From Lachnospiraceae bacterium UBA2860 (GTDB lineage Bacteria; Bacillota; Clostridia; Lachnospirales; Lachnospiraceae), in assembly GCA_002350625.1 (NCBI GenBank), contig DEFE01000020.1, positions 108,392 to 121,755 of the forward strand: a stretch of 13,364 nucleotides of DNA, written 5' to 3'. The first letter of the stretch is position 1. The number at the start of each line of letters is the position of its first letter. Positions 1 through 6,743 of this stretch are shown here, one piece after another. Under the pieces are notes generated by a model. It was not told the origin of the DNA, did not search any database, and saw only the letters and a program-made list of their open reading frames with translations. A program made the position numbers and the translations under genes.

Positions 1-1
1 G

Positions 2-241
2 TCACAGATAGCGGTACATATCAGCAGCATTCTCCTTCTTCGTCGTCTCGATGATCTCCGTCACCTCGACCCTGACGGTCTTCTCGCCGAAGCGGATCTC
101 GATCACGTCGCCTTTCTTCACTTCCTGAGAGGCCTTGGCGACCTTGTCGTTGATCGTGACGCGCCCCGCGTCGCAGGCCTCGTTGGCCACGGTGCGGCGC
201 TTGATCAGTCTGGAAACCTTTAAATACTTGTCTAATCTCAT
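2..241 (-). CDS. rqcP: RqcP-type S4-domain RNA-binding protein
   Basis: This is a 79-residue single-domain S4 protein of the RqcP/YabO/Hsp15 family. The N-terminus MRLDKYLKVSRL, followed by IKRRT and DAGRVTIND, is the typical S4 RNA-binding signature and covers residues 1 to about 55. In Bacillus, RqcP works with RqcH at obstructed 50S subunits, supporting C-terminal alanine tailing of stalled nascent chains. That role is assigned here by family. The start was chosen at 241 because AGAAGGA lies 7 nt upstream. An in-frame upstream ATG at 277 would add 12 unconserved residues and falls inside a 14-bp hairpin, so it is unlikely. The gene lies 83 nt downstream of hup, the same order seen in many Bacillota (hup, rqcP, then sporulation and division genes). 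It ends at a TGA one base from the window edge, so whatever follows is not visible. Confidence 0.9.
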   Translation of the reverse strand: MRLDKYLKVSRLIKRRTVANEACDAGRVTINDKVAKASQEVKKGDVIEIRFGEKTVRVEVTEIIETTKKENAADMYRYL

Positions 242-275
242 GTCCGTATCCTTCTGTCTTTTTTCCCTTACCGAC

Positions 276-308
276 AAGCAGGGAGAGGCGGGCTGCCTCT
301 CCCTGCTT
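276..308 (-). repeat. Perfect 14-bp hairpin between hup and rqcP
   Basis: An uninterrupted 14-bp inverted repeat (arms 276-289 and 295-308) surrounds a 5-nt loop. On the coding strand it is followed by GTCGGTAAGGG and then a short A-run, not a U-tract, so it does not look like a complete intrinsic terminator for hup. It may be an RNA processing or 3'-end stabilising stem, or a partial attenuator that lowers rqcP relative to hup. In the opposite direction T-rich sequence follows only after about 10 nt. The structure is seen directly; the function is inferred. Confidence 0.8.
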
Positions 309-324
309 ATATCGTTATTCTTTT

Positions 325-615
325 TTATTTTTTCTTCTTGCTTGTATTGACGGCATCCTTGAGTGCCTTGCCGGCCTTGAATTTCGGGGTCTTGGAAGCC
401 TTGATCTTCATGGTCTTGCCGGTCTGCGGATTTCTGCCCTCGCGAGCTGCTCTCTCAGAGACTTCAAATGTGCCGAAGCCCACCAGCTGGACCTTGCCGC
501 CCTTCTTCAGTTCCTCTGTCACGACATCGACGAATGCCTTGACGACAGCTTCGGAATCCTTCTTAGACAGCCCCGTCTCGCTTGCGATCGCTGCAGATAA
601 TTCAACCTTATTCAT
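325..615 (-). CDS. hup: HU-family nucleoid DNA-binding protein
   Basis: HU is a small basic dimeric protein that bends and compacts DNA throughout the nucleoid. The 96-residue product begins MNKVELSAAIA and has the N-terminal helical dimerisation region (about 1-40). The family signature follows at about 46-66 (GFGTFEV, RAAREGRNPQTG), which forms the DNA-binding arm, and then the basic segment KIKASKTPKFKAGKALK. The C-terminus ends in NTSKKKK, a few residues longer than the roughly 90-residue norm and strongly basic. An excellent AGGAGG lies 5 nt upstream of the ATG. A consensus promoter (668-696) and a leader hairpin (635-652) precede it, as expected for an abundantly made protein. rqcP lies immediately downstream and is probably co-transcribed at least in part. 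The family call is very secure; whether the organism has other HU copies cannot be seen. Confidence 0.97.
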   Translation of the reverse strand: MNKVELSAAIASETGLSKKDSEAVVKAFVDVVTEELKKGGKVQLVGFGTFEVSERAAREGRNPQTGKTMKIKASKTPKFKAGKALKDAVNTSKKKK

Positions 616-634
616 ATTAACCTCCTACGAATGT

Positions 635-652
635 TTTTACGTTTCCGTAAAA
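635..652 (-). promoter_or_regulatory. hup leader hairpin with GAAA loop
   Basis: In the transcript the arms TTTTACG and CGTAAAA form a 7-bp stem closed by a GAAA (GNRA-type) tetraloop. It lies between the predicted transcription start (near 661) and the AGGAGG at 621-626. A stem this close to the 5' end could protect the mRNA or modulate ribosome loading. It leaves the Shine-Dalgarno unpaired. The structure is seen; the role is inferred. Confidence 0.6.
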
Positions 653-667
653 CTTACAGACCCTTTA

Positions 668-696
668 GTTATAACCCTTTATGCAACATATGTCAA
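668..696 (-). promoter_or_regulatory. Sigma-A-type promoter of hup
   Basis: The -35 box TTGACA (691-696) and the -10 box TATAAC (668-673) are separated by exactly 17 nt. Transcription would start near position 661, giving a leader of about 46 nt before the hup ATG. The rest of the 616-827 gap shows no clear terminator for the upstream phosphohexomutase gene, so read-through into hup is possible. Confidence 0.88.
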
Positions 697-827
697 GATT
701 TATCAACACCTGTGCGTTCAAGGGAACACTCAATTAGTCCGCTTGTCTTTCCATGGCTTGTCCGCCATTCGCAGGGTGGAATGCAAGGGCAGCAGGAGCG
801 CATATATATGCCATCATAGATGCATAT

Positions 828-2510
828 TTATGCGAACAGCGGCTTCACCGCATTGGCGAGTTCTTCCTTCACGGACTTGGCCTCTTCAAGCGAGCTGCCG
901 AGCGTCGTGTAGTAGGCCTTGATCTTCGGCTCGGTGCCGGACGGTCTCACGACGACCGTCGACCCGTCGTCAAGCTTGTAGATCAGCACGTTCGCCTTCG
1001 GGAGACCCGTCTCCTCGGGCTTTGCGTAGTCGGTCGCCTTGACGACGGCTTTTCCCGCAAATGCCTCCGGCTGGTTCGTGCGGAGATCCTTCATGATGCC
1101 GGCCATCTTATCCATGCCCGTAAGGCCGGGGAATTCATAGCTGTCGACACTGTTGAAGTAGCGGCCGTACTCGCTGTAGATTTCCTCGAGGCGCTGCTTG
1201 ATCGACGAGCCGATGCTGCGGTAGTACGCAGCCATCTCGCAGATCAGCATGGAGCCGATCACGGCGTCCTTGTCGCGGACGTACGGGCCTGCGAGGTAGC
1301 CGTAGCTCTCCTCGAAGCCGAAGATGAAGCGGTCGACTTCGCCGGCTTCTTCGAGCTGCGCGATCTGGTCGCCGATCCACTTGAAGCCGGTGAGCACGTG
1401 GCGAAGCTCCACGCCGTAGTGCTCCGCGACCTTGTCCGCGAGCGGCGTCGAGACGATGGACATCACGGCGACCGGGTTCTTCGGCATCGTGCCCTTCTCG
1501 ATGCGCCCCGCGCAGATATAGTCGAGGAGGAGGACGCCCATCTCATTGCCGGAGACCAGCTCATAGGAGCCGTCCGGGCACTTCATGGCGATGCCGACGC
1601 GGTCCGCGTCCGGATCCGTCGCGAGCATGAGGTCCGCGCCGACTTCCTTGGCGAGGGCAAGGCCCTTCTCCAGCGCCTCGAAGATCTCGGGGTTCGGGTA
1701 CGGGCAGGTAGTGAAGTAGCCGTTCGGGTACTCCTGCTCCGGAACGATCGTGATATCCGTGATGCCGATGTCTTTCAGCACGCGCGTTACCGGCACAAGT
1801 CCCGTGCCGTTGAGCGGCGAGTAGACGAGCTTCAGCCCCGCGTCCTTGGCGAGGCCCGGGCGCACCTGGCGCGCCTCGATCGCCTCGTAGAGGGCTTCCT
1901 TGCAGTCTTCGCCGACGAAGCGGATGAGGCCCTTCTCGACGCCTTCCGCGAAGGACATATACTTCGCGCCCGTGAGGATGTCGGTCTTCTGGATCGCGTC
2001 ATAGACGATCGCCGCGGCGTCGTCGGTCATCTGGCAGCCGTCCGGGCCGTAGGCCTTGTAGCCGTTGTAGCGCGCCGGATTGTGCGACGCCGTGACCATG
2101 ATGCCGGCGTTGCAGTTGTAGTATCTGGTTGCGAAAGAGAGCGCCGGGACGGGCATGAGCTCGTCGTAGATCCTGACGTTTATGCCATTTGCGGCGAGCA
2201 CGCCCGCGGCGTCCTTCGCAAATGTATAGCCCTTGAGGCGGCTGTCATAGCTGATCGCGACCGTCTGCGTTCCGCCCTGTGTCTTCACCCAGTCCGCGAT
2301 GCCCTGCGTGGCCTGGCGGACGACCCAGATATTCATGCGGTTCGTGCCCGCGCCGAGCGTGCCGCGGAGGCCCGCCGTTCCGAAAGCCAGCGCCACGGCG
2401 AAGCGGTCCTTGATGGCTTCGTCATCGCCTTCAATGCGCAGCAGTTCGCTCTTCAGATCGCAGTCGATGAGATCCGCTTCAAGCCACCGTTTGTACTCAT
2501 CCTGATACAT
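828..2510 (-). CDS. pgcA: Alpha-phosphohexomutase (phosphoglucomutase/phosphomannomutase, PgcA type)
   Basis: This cytosolic enzyme interconverts hexose 1-phosphate and hexose 6-phosphate, most likely glucose-1-P and glucose-6-P, feeding UDP-glucose, glycan and glycogen synthesis or recovering sugar phosphates for glycolysis. The 560-residue length fits the PgcA/PGM2 subgroup. All four domain signatures are intact: FGTAGLRG (43-50) near the N-terminus; TASHNP (140-145) with phospho-accepting Ser142; the Mg-binding loop DPDADR (299-304); the sugar-binding GFEESYG (398-404); and the phosphate-binding RPSGTEPK (522-529). The ATG at 2510 has GGGAGG 8 nt upstream. It follows the cca gene by about 150 nt and has its own promoter (2586-2615). 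No terminator separates it from cca, so some read-through is likely. Glucose versus mannose specificity cannot be settled by reading; the GFEESYG loop favours phosphoglucomutase activity. Confidence 0.93.
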   Translation of the reverse strand: MYQDEYKRWLEADLIDCDLKSELLRIEGDDEAIKDRFAVALAFGTAGLRGTLGAGTNRMNIWVVRQATQGIADWVKTQGGTQTVAISYDSRLKGYTFAKDAAGVLAANGINVRIYDELMPVPALSFATRYYNCNAGIMVTASHNPARYNGYKAYGPDGCQMTDDAAAIVYDAIQKTDILTGAKYMSFAEGVEKGLIRFVGEDCKEALYEAIEARQVRPGLAKDAGLKLVYSPLNGTGLVPVTRVLKDIGITDITIVPEQEYPNGYFTTCPYPNPEIFEALEKGLALAKEVGADLMLATDPDADRVGIAMKCPDGSYELVSGNEMGVLLLDYICAGRIEKGTMPKNPVAVMSIVSTPLADKVAEHYGVELRHVLTGFKWIGDQIAQLEEAGEVDRFIFGFEESYGYLAGPYVRDKDAVIGSMLICEMAAYYRSIGSSIKQRLEEIYSEYGRYFNSVDSYEFPGLTGMDKMAGIMKDLRTNQPEAFAGKAVVKATDYAKPEETGLPKANVLIYKLDDGSTVVVRPSGTEPKIKAYYTTLGSSLEEAKSVKEELANAVKPLFA

Positions 2511-2585
2511 GCAACTGTCCTCCCGTTTTTGATGGATTTTTCCTCTGTTTTTGCGATTTCCCGAGGGTGGAATTTACCTCATTCT

Positions 2586-2615
2586 ATTGTAAACCGCGGC
2601 TTGGATGGCGGTCAA
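2586..2615 (-). promoter_or_regulatory. Promoter of the phosphohexomutase gene
   Basis: The boxes TTGACC (2610-2615) and TACAAT (2586-2591) are 18 nt apart, with the start expected near 2579. This leaves a leader of about 70 nt. The 2511-2661 gap otherwise contains no hairpin with a U-tract, so no terminator for cca is visible. Confidence 0.7.
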
Positions 2616-2661
2616 CGTTTTATTCGGAGGATTCCTCATCTTAAGCGGTATGTCCGGCTGA

Positions 2662-4008
2662 TCAGCTGCCGGAATCTGCCTCCTCCGCCAGCTGCGCAAT
2701 AAATGGCAGCAGATATTCCCTCGTGTTGCGCTCCGGCACGTCGAGGACCTGCATGAGGCAGGTATCCAGGATCTCGCCGACGCGGGGGCCGCGGACGCCG
2801 AGAGCGGTCACATCCTCCCCGCCGACGGCGAGGTCCTTGAGGGAGAGGCAGTCGCCGCGCTCCAGGATCTTCGTGTACACCTCGTAGACGCCGCGGACGC
2901 GGTCCAGCTTCTCCTCCAGCTTCCAGGCGCTCTTCGCCATGTTGTCGGCCCACTGCACCTGGATGTAGTTAAGAAACTGGTCGGCGCCCACAGTGTAGAT
3001 CGCGCGGCGGACGTCGGCCGGTTCGGGCTGCGGGCGCAGGTCGTGCCAGCGCACGAGATTGACGACCTTCTTCCGGGTGTCGTTGTCGAATTTGAGGTCG
3101 CGGAGAATCCGCTCCGCCATCTCCGCGCTCACGCGCGCATGCCCCGGGAAATGATCGATCCCGTAGCTGTCCGTGACGCGCTTCGCGGGCTTCCCGAAGT
3201 CGTGCAGCAGCATCGTGAGGCGCAGCACGGGGTCCGAAAAGACGGAACACATGGCGTGGATGATGTGCTCGCCGACCGAGTACATATGATGCTTCGAGTT
3301 CTGCTCCGTCTCCATGCAGGTGTCGAAATCCGGCAGGATGACCCCGGTGATGCCGAGCTCGTACATCGTGCGGATCTTCTCCGGGTGCGCCGAGACGAGC
3401 AGCTTCATGAGCTCCGTGCGGATGCGCTCGGCGCTCACCGCTTTCAGATGCTCCGCGTGGCGCGTGACTGCCGCCGCCGTGTCCGGGTCGATCGTAAAGC
3501 CCAGCTGCGCCGCGAACCGCACCGCGCGCATGACGCGCAGCGCGTCCTCCGTGAAGCGCTCGTCCGGGTCGCCGACGCAGCGGATCGTCTTCAGCTGCAG
3601 GTCGCGCATGCCGCCGAAGAGATCCACGAGCCCCTCCTCGTCGTTGTAGGCCATCGCGTTGATGGTGAAGTCGCGGCGGCGCAGATCCTCCGCCAGGTCC
3701 GACGTAAATGTCACTTTATCCGGGTGGCGGCCGTCAGAGTACGTGCCGTCGATCCTGTAGGTCGTGACCTCGAAGCTGTCCTCCTCGAGGAGCACGGTCA
3801 CCGTGCCGTGCGCAAGGCCCGTGTCGACCGTGCGGCGGAACAGCCGCTTCACCGTCTCCGGCTTCGCGGAGGTCGTGATGTCCCAGTCGTCCGGCACCTT
3901 CGCGAGAACGGAATCGCGCACACAACCGCCGACGGCATAGGCTTCAAACCCATGCCGTCTGAGAATATCCAGGATGTAACTGACTTTGTTTGGAAGTTTT
4001 AATTTCAC
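2662..4008 (-). CDS. cca: CCA tRNA nucleotidyltransferase with HD domain
   Basis: The enzyme adds or repairs the 3'-CCA end of tRNAs without a nucleic acid template. The class II nucleotidyltransferase head occupies roughly residues 1-150. It has the phosphate-binding VGGCVRD, the metal-binding pair in DDWDITT (Asp-Trp-Asp), and RRDFTINAMAY. The RNA-binding neck (ERFTEDALRVMRAVRF) follows, and then an HD phosphohydrolase-like domain from about 240 with LLHDFGKP and ARVSAEMAERIL. The roughly 448-residue length fits HD-containing bacterial Cca/PcnB proteins. CCA-adding is favoured over poly(A) polymerase because this appears to be the only such gene in view and it sits beside proS. A GTG at 4014 would overlap the Shine-Dalgarno itself, so the GTG at 4008, 5 nt after GGAGG, is the better start. 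It lies 45 nt after proS in the same operon. Confidence 0.92.
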   Translation of the reverse strand: MKLKLPNKVSYILDILRRHGFEAYAVGGCVRDSVLAKVPDDWDITTSAKPETVKRLFRRTVDTGLAHGTVTVLLEEDSFEVTTYRIDGTYSDGRHPDKVTFTSDLAEDLRRRDFTINAMAYNDEEGLVDLFGGMRDLQLKTIRCVGDPDERFTEDALRVMRAVRFAAQLGFTIDPDTAAAVTRHAEHLKAVSAERIRTELMKLLVSAHPEKIRTMYELGITGVILPDFDTCMETEQNSKHHMYSVGEHIIHAMCSVFSDPVLRLTMLLHDFGKPAKRVTDSYGIDHFPGHARVSAEMAERILRDLKFDNDTRKKVVNLVRWHDLRPQPEPADVRRAIYTVGADQFLNYIQVQWADNMAKSAWKLEEKLDRVRGVYEVYTKILERGDCLSLKDLAVGGEDVTALGVRGPRVGEILDTCLMQVLDVPERNTREYLLPFIAQLAEEADSGS

Positions 4009-4010
4009 GG

Positions 4011-4018
4011 TCACCTCC
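4011..4018 (-). promoter_or_regulatory. Ribosome-binding site that sets the cca start
   Basis: GGAGGTGA, nearly a full anti-16S match, is followed by CC and then GTG at 4008. Choosing the upstream GTG (4014) would make the start codon part of this site. The site therefore argues for a protein two residues shorter than the longest reading frame. Confidence 0.75.
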
Positions 4019-4053
4019 GGTTCTTAAGCGATGAACCGTTTCCTGTCCGCAGT

Positions 4054-5505
4054 TTAATAAGCCCTGCCCCAGTAGACGAGCTTCTGCGCCGGTTTGCCGC
4101 AGCAGACGCAGCGCGCGCCTTCCGGCACGACGTTGCCTTCGTCCCCCATCGGGATGCAGCGGGACGTCGCGCGGGTATCGTCTTTGATCTGGTCCTCACA
4201 GGCGCGGTCGCCGCACCAGTAAGCCTTGACGAAGCCGGGCTTCTCTTCGACCGTCTTTTTGAAGGTCTCGTAGTCCTCCGCCTCGTAGGTGTGCGTCTCG
4301 CGGAATGCAAGCGCCCTGTCAAACATATCCTGCTGGATCCGGTCGAGCAGGCTCTTCGCGGCCTCGGCCGCGCCTTCGATGGTGGAAGTGATCTTCTCTC
4401 TCGTGTCGCGGCGCACGAGGACACAGGAGCCATTTTCGATGTCCTTCGGGCCGATCTCGATCCGCATGGGGAAGCCGCGCATCTCCTGATCCGCGAATTT
4501 CCAGCCGGGCGAGCGGTCGGAGTCGTCCACCTTCACGAGGATGCCGGCCGCCTTGAGCTGCGCGGCGATCTCGTTCGCCTTGTCCAGCACGCCTTCCGCG
4601 TTCTGGCGGATCGGGATGATGACGCACTGTGTCGGCGCGATGCGGGGCGGAAGCACCAGCCCGTCGTCGTCGCCGTGGACCATGATGATGGCGCCGATGA
4701 GGCGGGTCGTCATGCCCCAGGAGGTCTGGTGGACGTACTTCAGCGTATTGTCTTTGTCGGCGAACTGGATGCCGAAGGCTTTGGCGAAGCCGTCGCCGAA
4801 GTTGTGGCTCGTGCCGGACTGCAGCGCCTGCCCGTCGTGCATGAGCGCCTCGATCGTGTAGGTCGCTTCTGCGCCGGCGAATTTCTCCTTGTCCGTCTTT
4901 CGGCCGCGCACGACGGGAATGGCGAGGACTTCTTCCACGAAATCCGCGTAGACGTTCAGCATGAGCTGCGTCCGCTCCTCGGCCTCTTCCGCGCTCGCAT
5001 GCGCGGTGTGGCCCTCCTGCCACAGGAACTCTCTCGAACGGAGGAAGGGGCGCGTCGTCTTCTCCCAGCGGAGCACGCTGCACCACTGGTTGTAGACCTT
5101 CGGCAGATCGCGGTAGGACTGGATGTCCTTCGCGTAGAGATCACAGAAAAGCGTCTCCGACGTCGGGCGGATGCACATCCGCTCCTGCAGCGGCGTGAGG
5201 CCGCCCATGGTGACCCAGGCCACCTCCGGCGCGAAGCCCTCGACATGATCCTTCTCCATGTCAAGGAGCGACTCCGGGATCAGCATCGGCAGATACACGT
5301 TCTGCACGCCGGTCTCCTTGAAGCGGCGGTCGAGCTCCTTCTGGATATTCTCCCAGATCGCGTATCCCGCCGGCTTGAAGACCATGCAGCCCTTGACCGA
5401 CGTGTAGCCGGTCAGCTCAGCCTTCTTGACGACGTCCGTATACCACTGGGAAAAATCTTCTTCTCTGGAAGTGATGGATTCTACAAGCTTCTTGTCCTTT
5501 GCCAT
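4054..5505 (-). CDS. proS: Prolyl-tRNA synthetase, type 3 (archaeal/eukaryote-like)
   Basis: This class II synthetase charges tRNA-Pro with proline. At 483 residues it is the short type 3 form, without the editing (INS) domain inserted in the long bacterial ProRS. It shows the motif 1 region (NVYLPMLIPESLL, about 69-81); the TSET proline-site segment (115-118); motif 2 with RWEKTTRPFLRSREFLWQEGHTAH (146-169); motif 3 ending in GLVLPPRIAP (282-291); and the anticodon domain from about 295 (VIIPI). A C-terminal zinc-binding-like domain carries Cys431, Cys436, Cys466 and Cys469, and the chain ends in tyrosine, both typical of type 3. GGAG lies 7 nt before the ATG. The gene starts 27 nt after the dCMP deaminase stop. 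No trans-editing YbaK/ProX gene is seen in the window. Confidence 0.96.
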   Translation of the reverse strand: MAKDKKLVESITSREEDFSQWYTDVVKKAELTGYTSVKGCMVFKPAGYAIWENIQKELDRRFKETGVQNVYLPMLIPESLLDMEKDHVEGFAPEVAWVTMGGLTPLQERMCIRPTSETLFCDLYAKDIQSYRDLPKVYNQWCSVLRWEKTTRPFLRSREFLWQEGHTAHASAEEAEERTQLMLNVYADFVEEVLAIPVVRGRKTDKEKFAGAEATYTIEALMHDGQALQSGTSHNFGDGFAKAFGIQFADKDNTLKYVHQTSWGMTTRLIGAIIMVHGDDDGLVLPPRIAPTQCVIIPIRQNAEGVLDKANEIAAQLKAAGILVKVDDSDRSPGWKFADQEMRGFPMRIEIGPKDIENGSCVLVRRDTREKITSTIEGAAEAAKSLLDRIQQDMFDRALAFRETHTYEAEDYETFKKTVEEKPGFVKAYWCGDRACEDQIKDDTRATSRCIPMGDEGNVVPEGARCVCCGKPAQKLVYWGRAY

Positions 5506-5532
5506 AACATTGCTCCATTTCGCCTTATTTGT

Positions 5533-6018
5533 TCAAAGTGAAAAACTGACCTCGCGCCCTGTGTGCTTATAGCGGATGAGCTGCACGCCGGCCGCCTCGA
5601 ACATGCGCTTCGAGGCGATAAATGCGGGCAGGTCCGCATACTTGTCACTGTCGTAGATCACCGTGCGGATCCCGGCCTGGATGATCGCCTTGGCGCACTC
5701 GTTGCACGGGAAAAGCGTGACATACAGCTTTGCCCCCTCGAGCGAGCCGCCCCGGAAATTTAAGATCGCGTTGAGCTCGCTGTGCGTCGAGTAGAAGTAC
5801 TTGTTCTCGAGCGGGTCGCCGTCGCGCTTCCACGGGAACTCATCGTCCGAGACGCCGTTCGGGAAGCCGTTGTAGCCCATGCTGAGAATGCGGTTGTTGG
5901 GGCTGACGATGCAGGCGCCGACCTGCGTGTTCGGGTCCTTCGAGCGCATGCCCGCGAGGATCGCGACGCCCATGAAGTACTCGTCCCAGCTCAGATAATC
6001 CTTTCTCTTATCGCTCAT
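5533..6018 (-). CDS. Deoxycytidylate (dCMP) deaminase, ComEB-like
   Basis: This zinc-dependent enzyme converts dCMP to dUMP, supplying the substrate of thymidylate synthase. The 161-residue product matches the family in length. The cytidine-deaminase fold signatures are visible: THSELNAILN at 78-87, with zinc ligand His79 and catalytic Glu81, and PCNEC at 104-108, with Cys105 and Cys108 as the other zinc ligands. The residue between His and Glu is Ser, whereas most deaminases of this superfamily have Ala (H-A-E). The nucleotide-binding region NTQVGACIVSPNNRILSMGYNGFP (30-53) is well kept. AGGAG lies 5 nt before the ATG at 6018. It is the first gene of the operon reading into proS and cca, behind a strong promoter. 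A broader cytosine-deaminase role is possible but less likely. Confidence 0.9.
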   Translation of the reverse strand: MSDKRKDYLSWDEYFMGVAILAGMRSKDPNTQVGACIVSPNNRILSMGYNGFPNGVSDDEFPWKRDGDPLENKYFYSTHSELNAILNFRGGSLEGAKLYVTLFPCNECAKAIIQAGIRTVIYDSDKYADLPAFIASKRMFEAAGVQLIRYKHTGREVSFSL

Positions 6019-6078
6019 GACGGCTCCTTTCTCCGGCGGGAAAATCAGGCCTTTGCCGGACAGATCTACACTCGCACA

Positions 6079-6107
6079 AGTATAGCATTTGCGCTATCTT
6101 TCGTCAA
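6079..6107 (-). promoter_or_regulatory. Promoter of the dCMP deaminase-proS-cca operon
   Basis: TTGACG (6102-6107) and TATACT (6079-6084) are separated by 17 nt. A short dyad, ATAGC-N6-GCTAT (6082-6097), lies in the spacer and overlaps the -10 box. It might be an operator, though five-base arms can arise by chance. The leader is about 55 nt. Confidence 0.85.
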
Positions 6108-6133
6108 ACACGGGACGGCGCCTGTCCGACAGC

Positions 6134-6160
6134 AAAAAAAAGACCCGCCGCAGGCGGATC
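6134..6160 (-). terminator. Intrinsic terminator of the HAAS-protein gene
   Basis: An 8-bp GC-rich stem (arms 6142-6149 and 6153-6160, one G-U pair, 3-nt loop) is followed on the coding strand by eight T residues (6134-6141). It lies 24 nt after the stop codon at 6184 and separates that gene from the dCMP deaminase operon. Confidence 0.92.
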
Positions 6161-6183
6161 CCACATATCCCTATTCAGTTTTG

Positions 6184-6672
6184 TCATGCCTGCCGCGCAA
6201 GCACGGATCTCCCGGCGACCGCCACAAGCCCGAGCACGCAGCCGAGGAAGATCGGCAGGACGTTGGTGATGGCGTGTGTGCTGAGCGCGACGATGCCGAA
6301 GCCGACGAGGACGACGGCGAGTACGCTGAAGATCATCAGCATCACAGTGACCATGCGATTCATTTTTCCCAGTGTGAGCGGATCCAGATTCAGTGCATCC
6401 CCGAGGGCGTCGAGTCCTTCCGTAAACGGAGAGGCTTCTGTCTTTGTCTCCCCTTTCGTCTCGAGATAAGACATCGCCATCAGCTCCGGCGAACCCATCT
6501 CATCGATGACGGCCCTGGCGTCGAGGATGTCCGGTTCCTTGCCGTTCGCGTGGTCGCGGATGAGATCCAGGAGAAGCTCGGTGAGCTCGTGCTCCGCCTC
6601 GCCGCGCATGCGCCCCGGAAGGTATTCCGTGACTTCCTGCACATAACGCTCTACTTTTCTGTCTATTATCAT
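6184..6672 (-). CDS. HAAS-domain two-helix membrane protein, function unknown
   Basis: The 162-residue product resembles HAAS/DUF1700-type proteins. An N-terminal helical module of about 70 residues (VERYVQEVTEYLPGRMRGEAEHELTE with LLLDLI) is followed by VIDEMGSPELMAMSYLE, a linker (about 71-105), and two predicted membrane segments at about 107-130 and 134-155 that form a hairpin with both ends on the same side. HAAS modules usually accompany PadR-family regulators or signalling proteins and are thought to act in membrane-linked sensing. No such partner is adjacent here. The start at 6672 has only a modest Shine-Dalgarno (AAGG, 10 nt away). The gene is monocistronic, with its own consensus promoter upstream and a terminator downstream. 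The family assignment rests on pattern recognition and the function is not known. Confidence 0.72.
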   Translation of the reverse strand: MIIDRKVERYVQEVTEYLPGRMRGEAEHELTELLLDLIRDHANGKEPDILDARAVIDEMGSPELMAMSYLETKGETKTEASPFTEGLDALGDALNLDPLTLGKMNRMVTVMLMIFSVLAVVLVGFGIVALSTHAITNVLPIFLGCVLGLVAVAGRSVLARQA

Positions 6673-6743
6673 ATCGATCAGACCTTACTTCATTATCCCA
6701 GATCTAGTGTCAGCAGCTGGTGCCGCTTCTAAATCCTGTATTT

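Noticed and set aside
276..308. Reading the hup-rqcP stem as an ordinary intrinsic terminator
   Set aside because: There is no run of T after the stem on the coding strand; it is listed as a hairpin of uncertain function instead.
800..811. 12-bp palindrome GCATATATATGC downstream of the phosphohexomutase gene
   Set aside because: AT-alternating and short, with no tail or repeat partner; likely chance.
753..2702. Plus-strand open frame of 649 codons opposite the phosphohexomutase gene
   Set aside because: Its translation is rich in Arg, Ala, Asp, Val and His in no recognisable pattern, has no family motif, and mirrors a fully conserved enzyme on the other strand. It is a GC-rich antisense shadow.
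3043..4002. Plus-strand frame of 319 codons opposite cca
   Set aside because: Same Arg/His/Val/Asp-rich antisense composition and no plausible start signal; cca on the minus strand has all its motifs.
4291..5541. Plus-strand frame of 416 codons opposite proS, and minus-strand alternative frames at 4011-4433 and 4319-5086
   Set aside because: All overlap an intact prolyl-tRNA synthetase; low-complexity Arg-rich translations and no domain signature.
5782..6732. Plus-strand frame of 316 codons spanning two minus-strand genes and their gap
   Set aside because: It runs across a terminator and two promoters of the other strand and encodes no recognisable domain.
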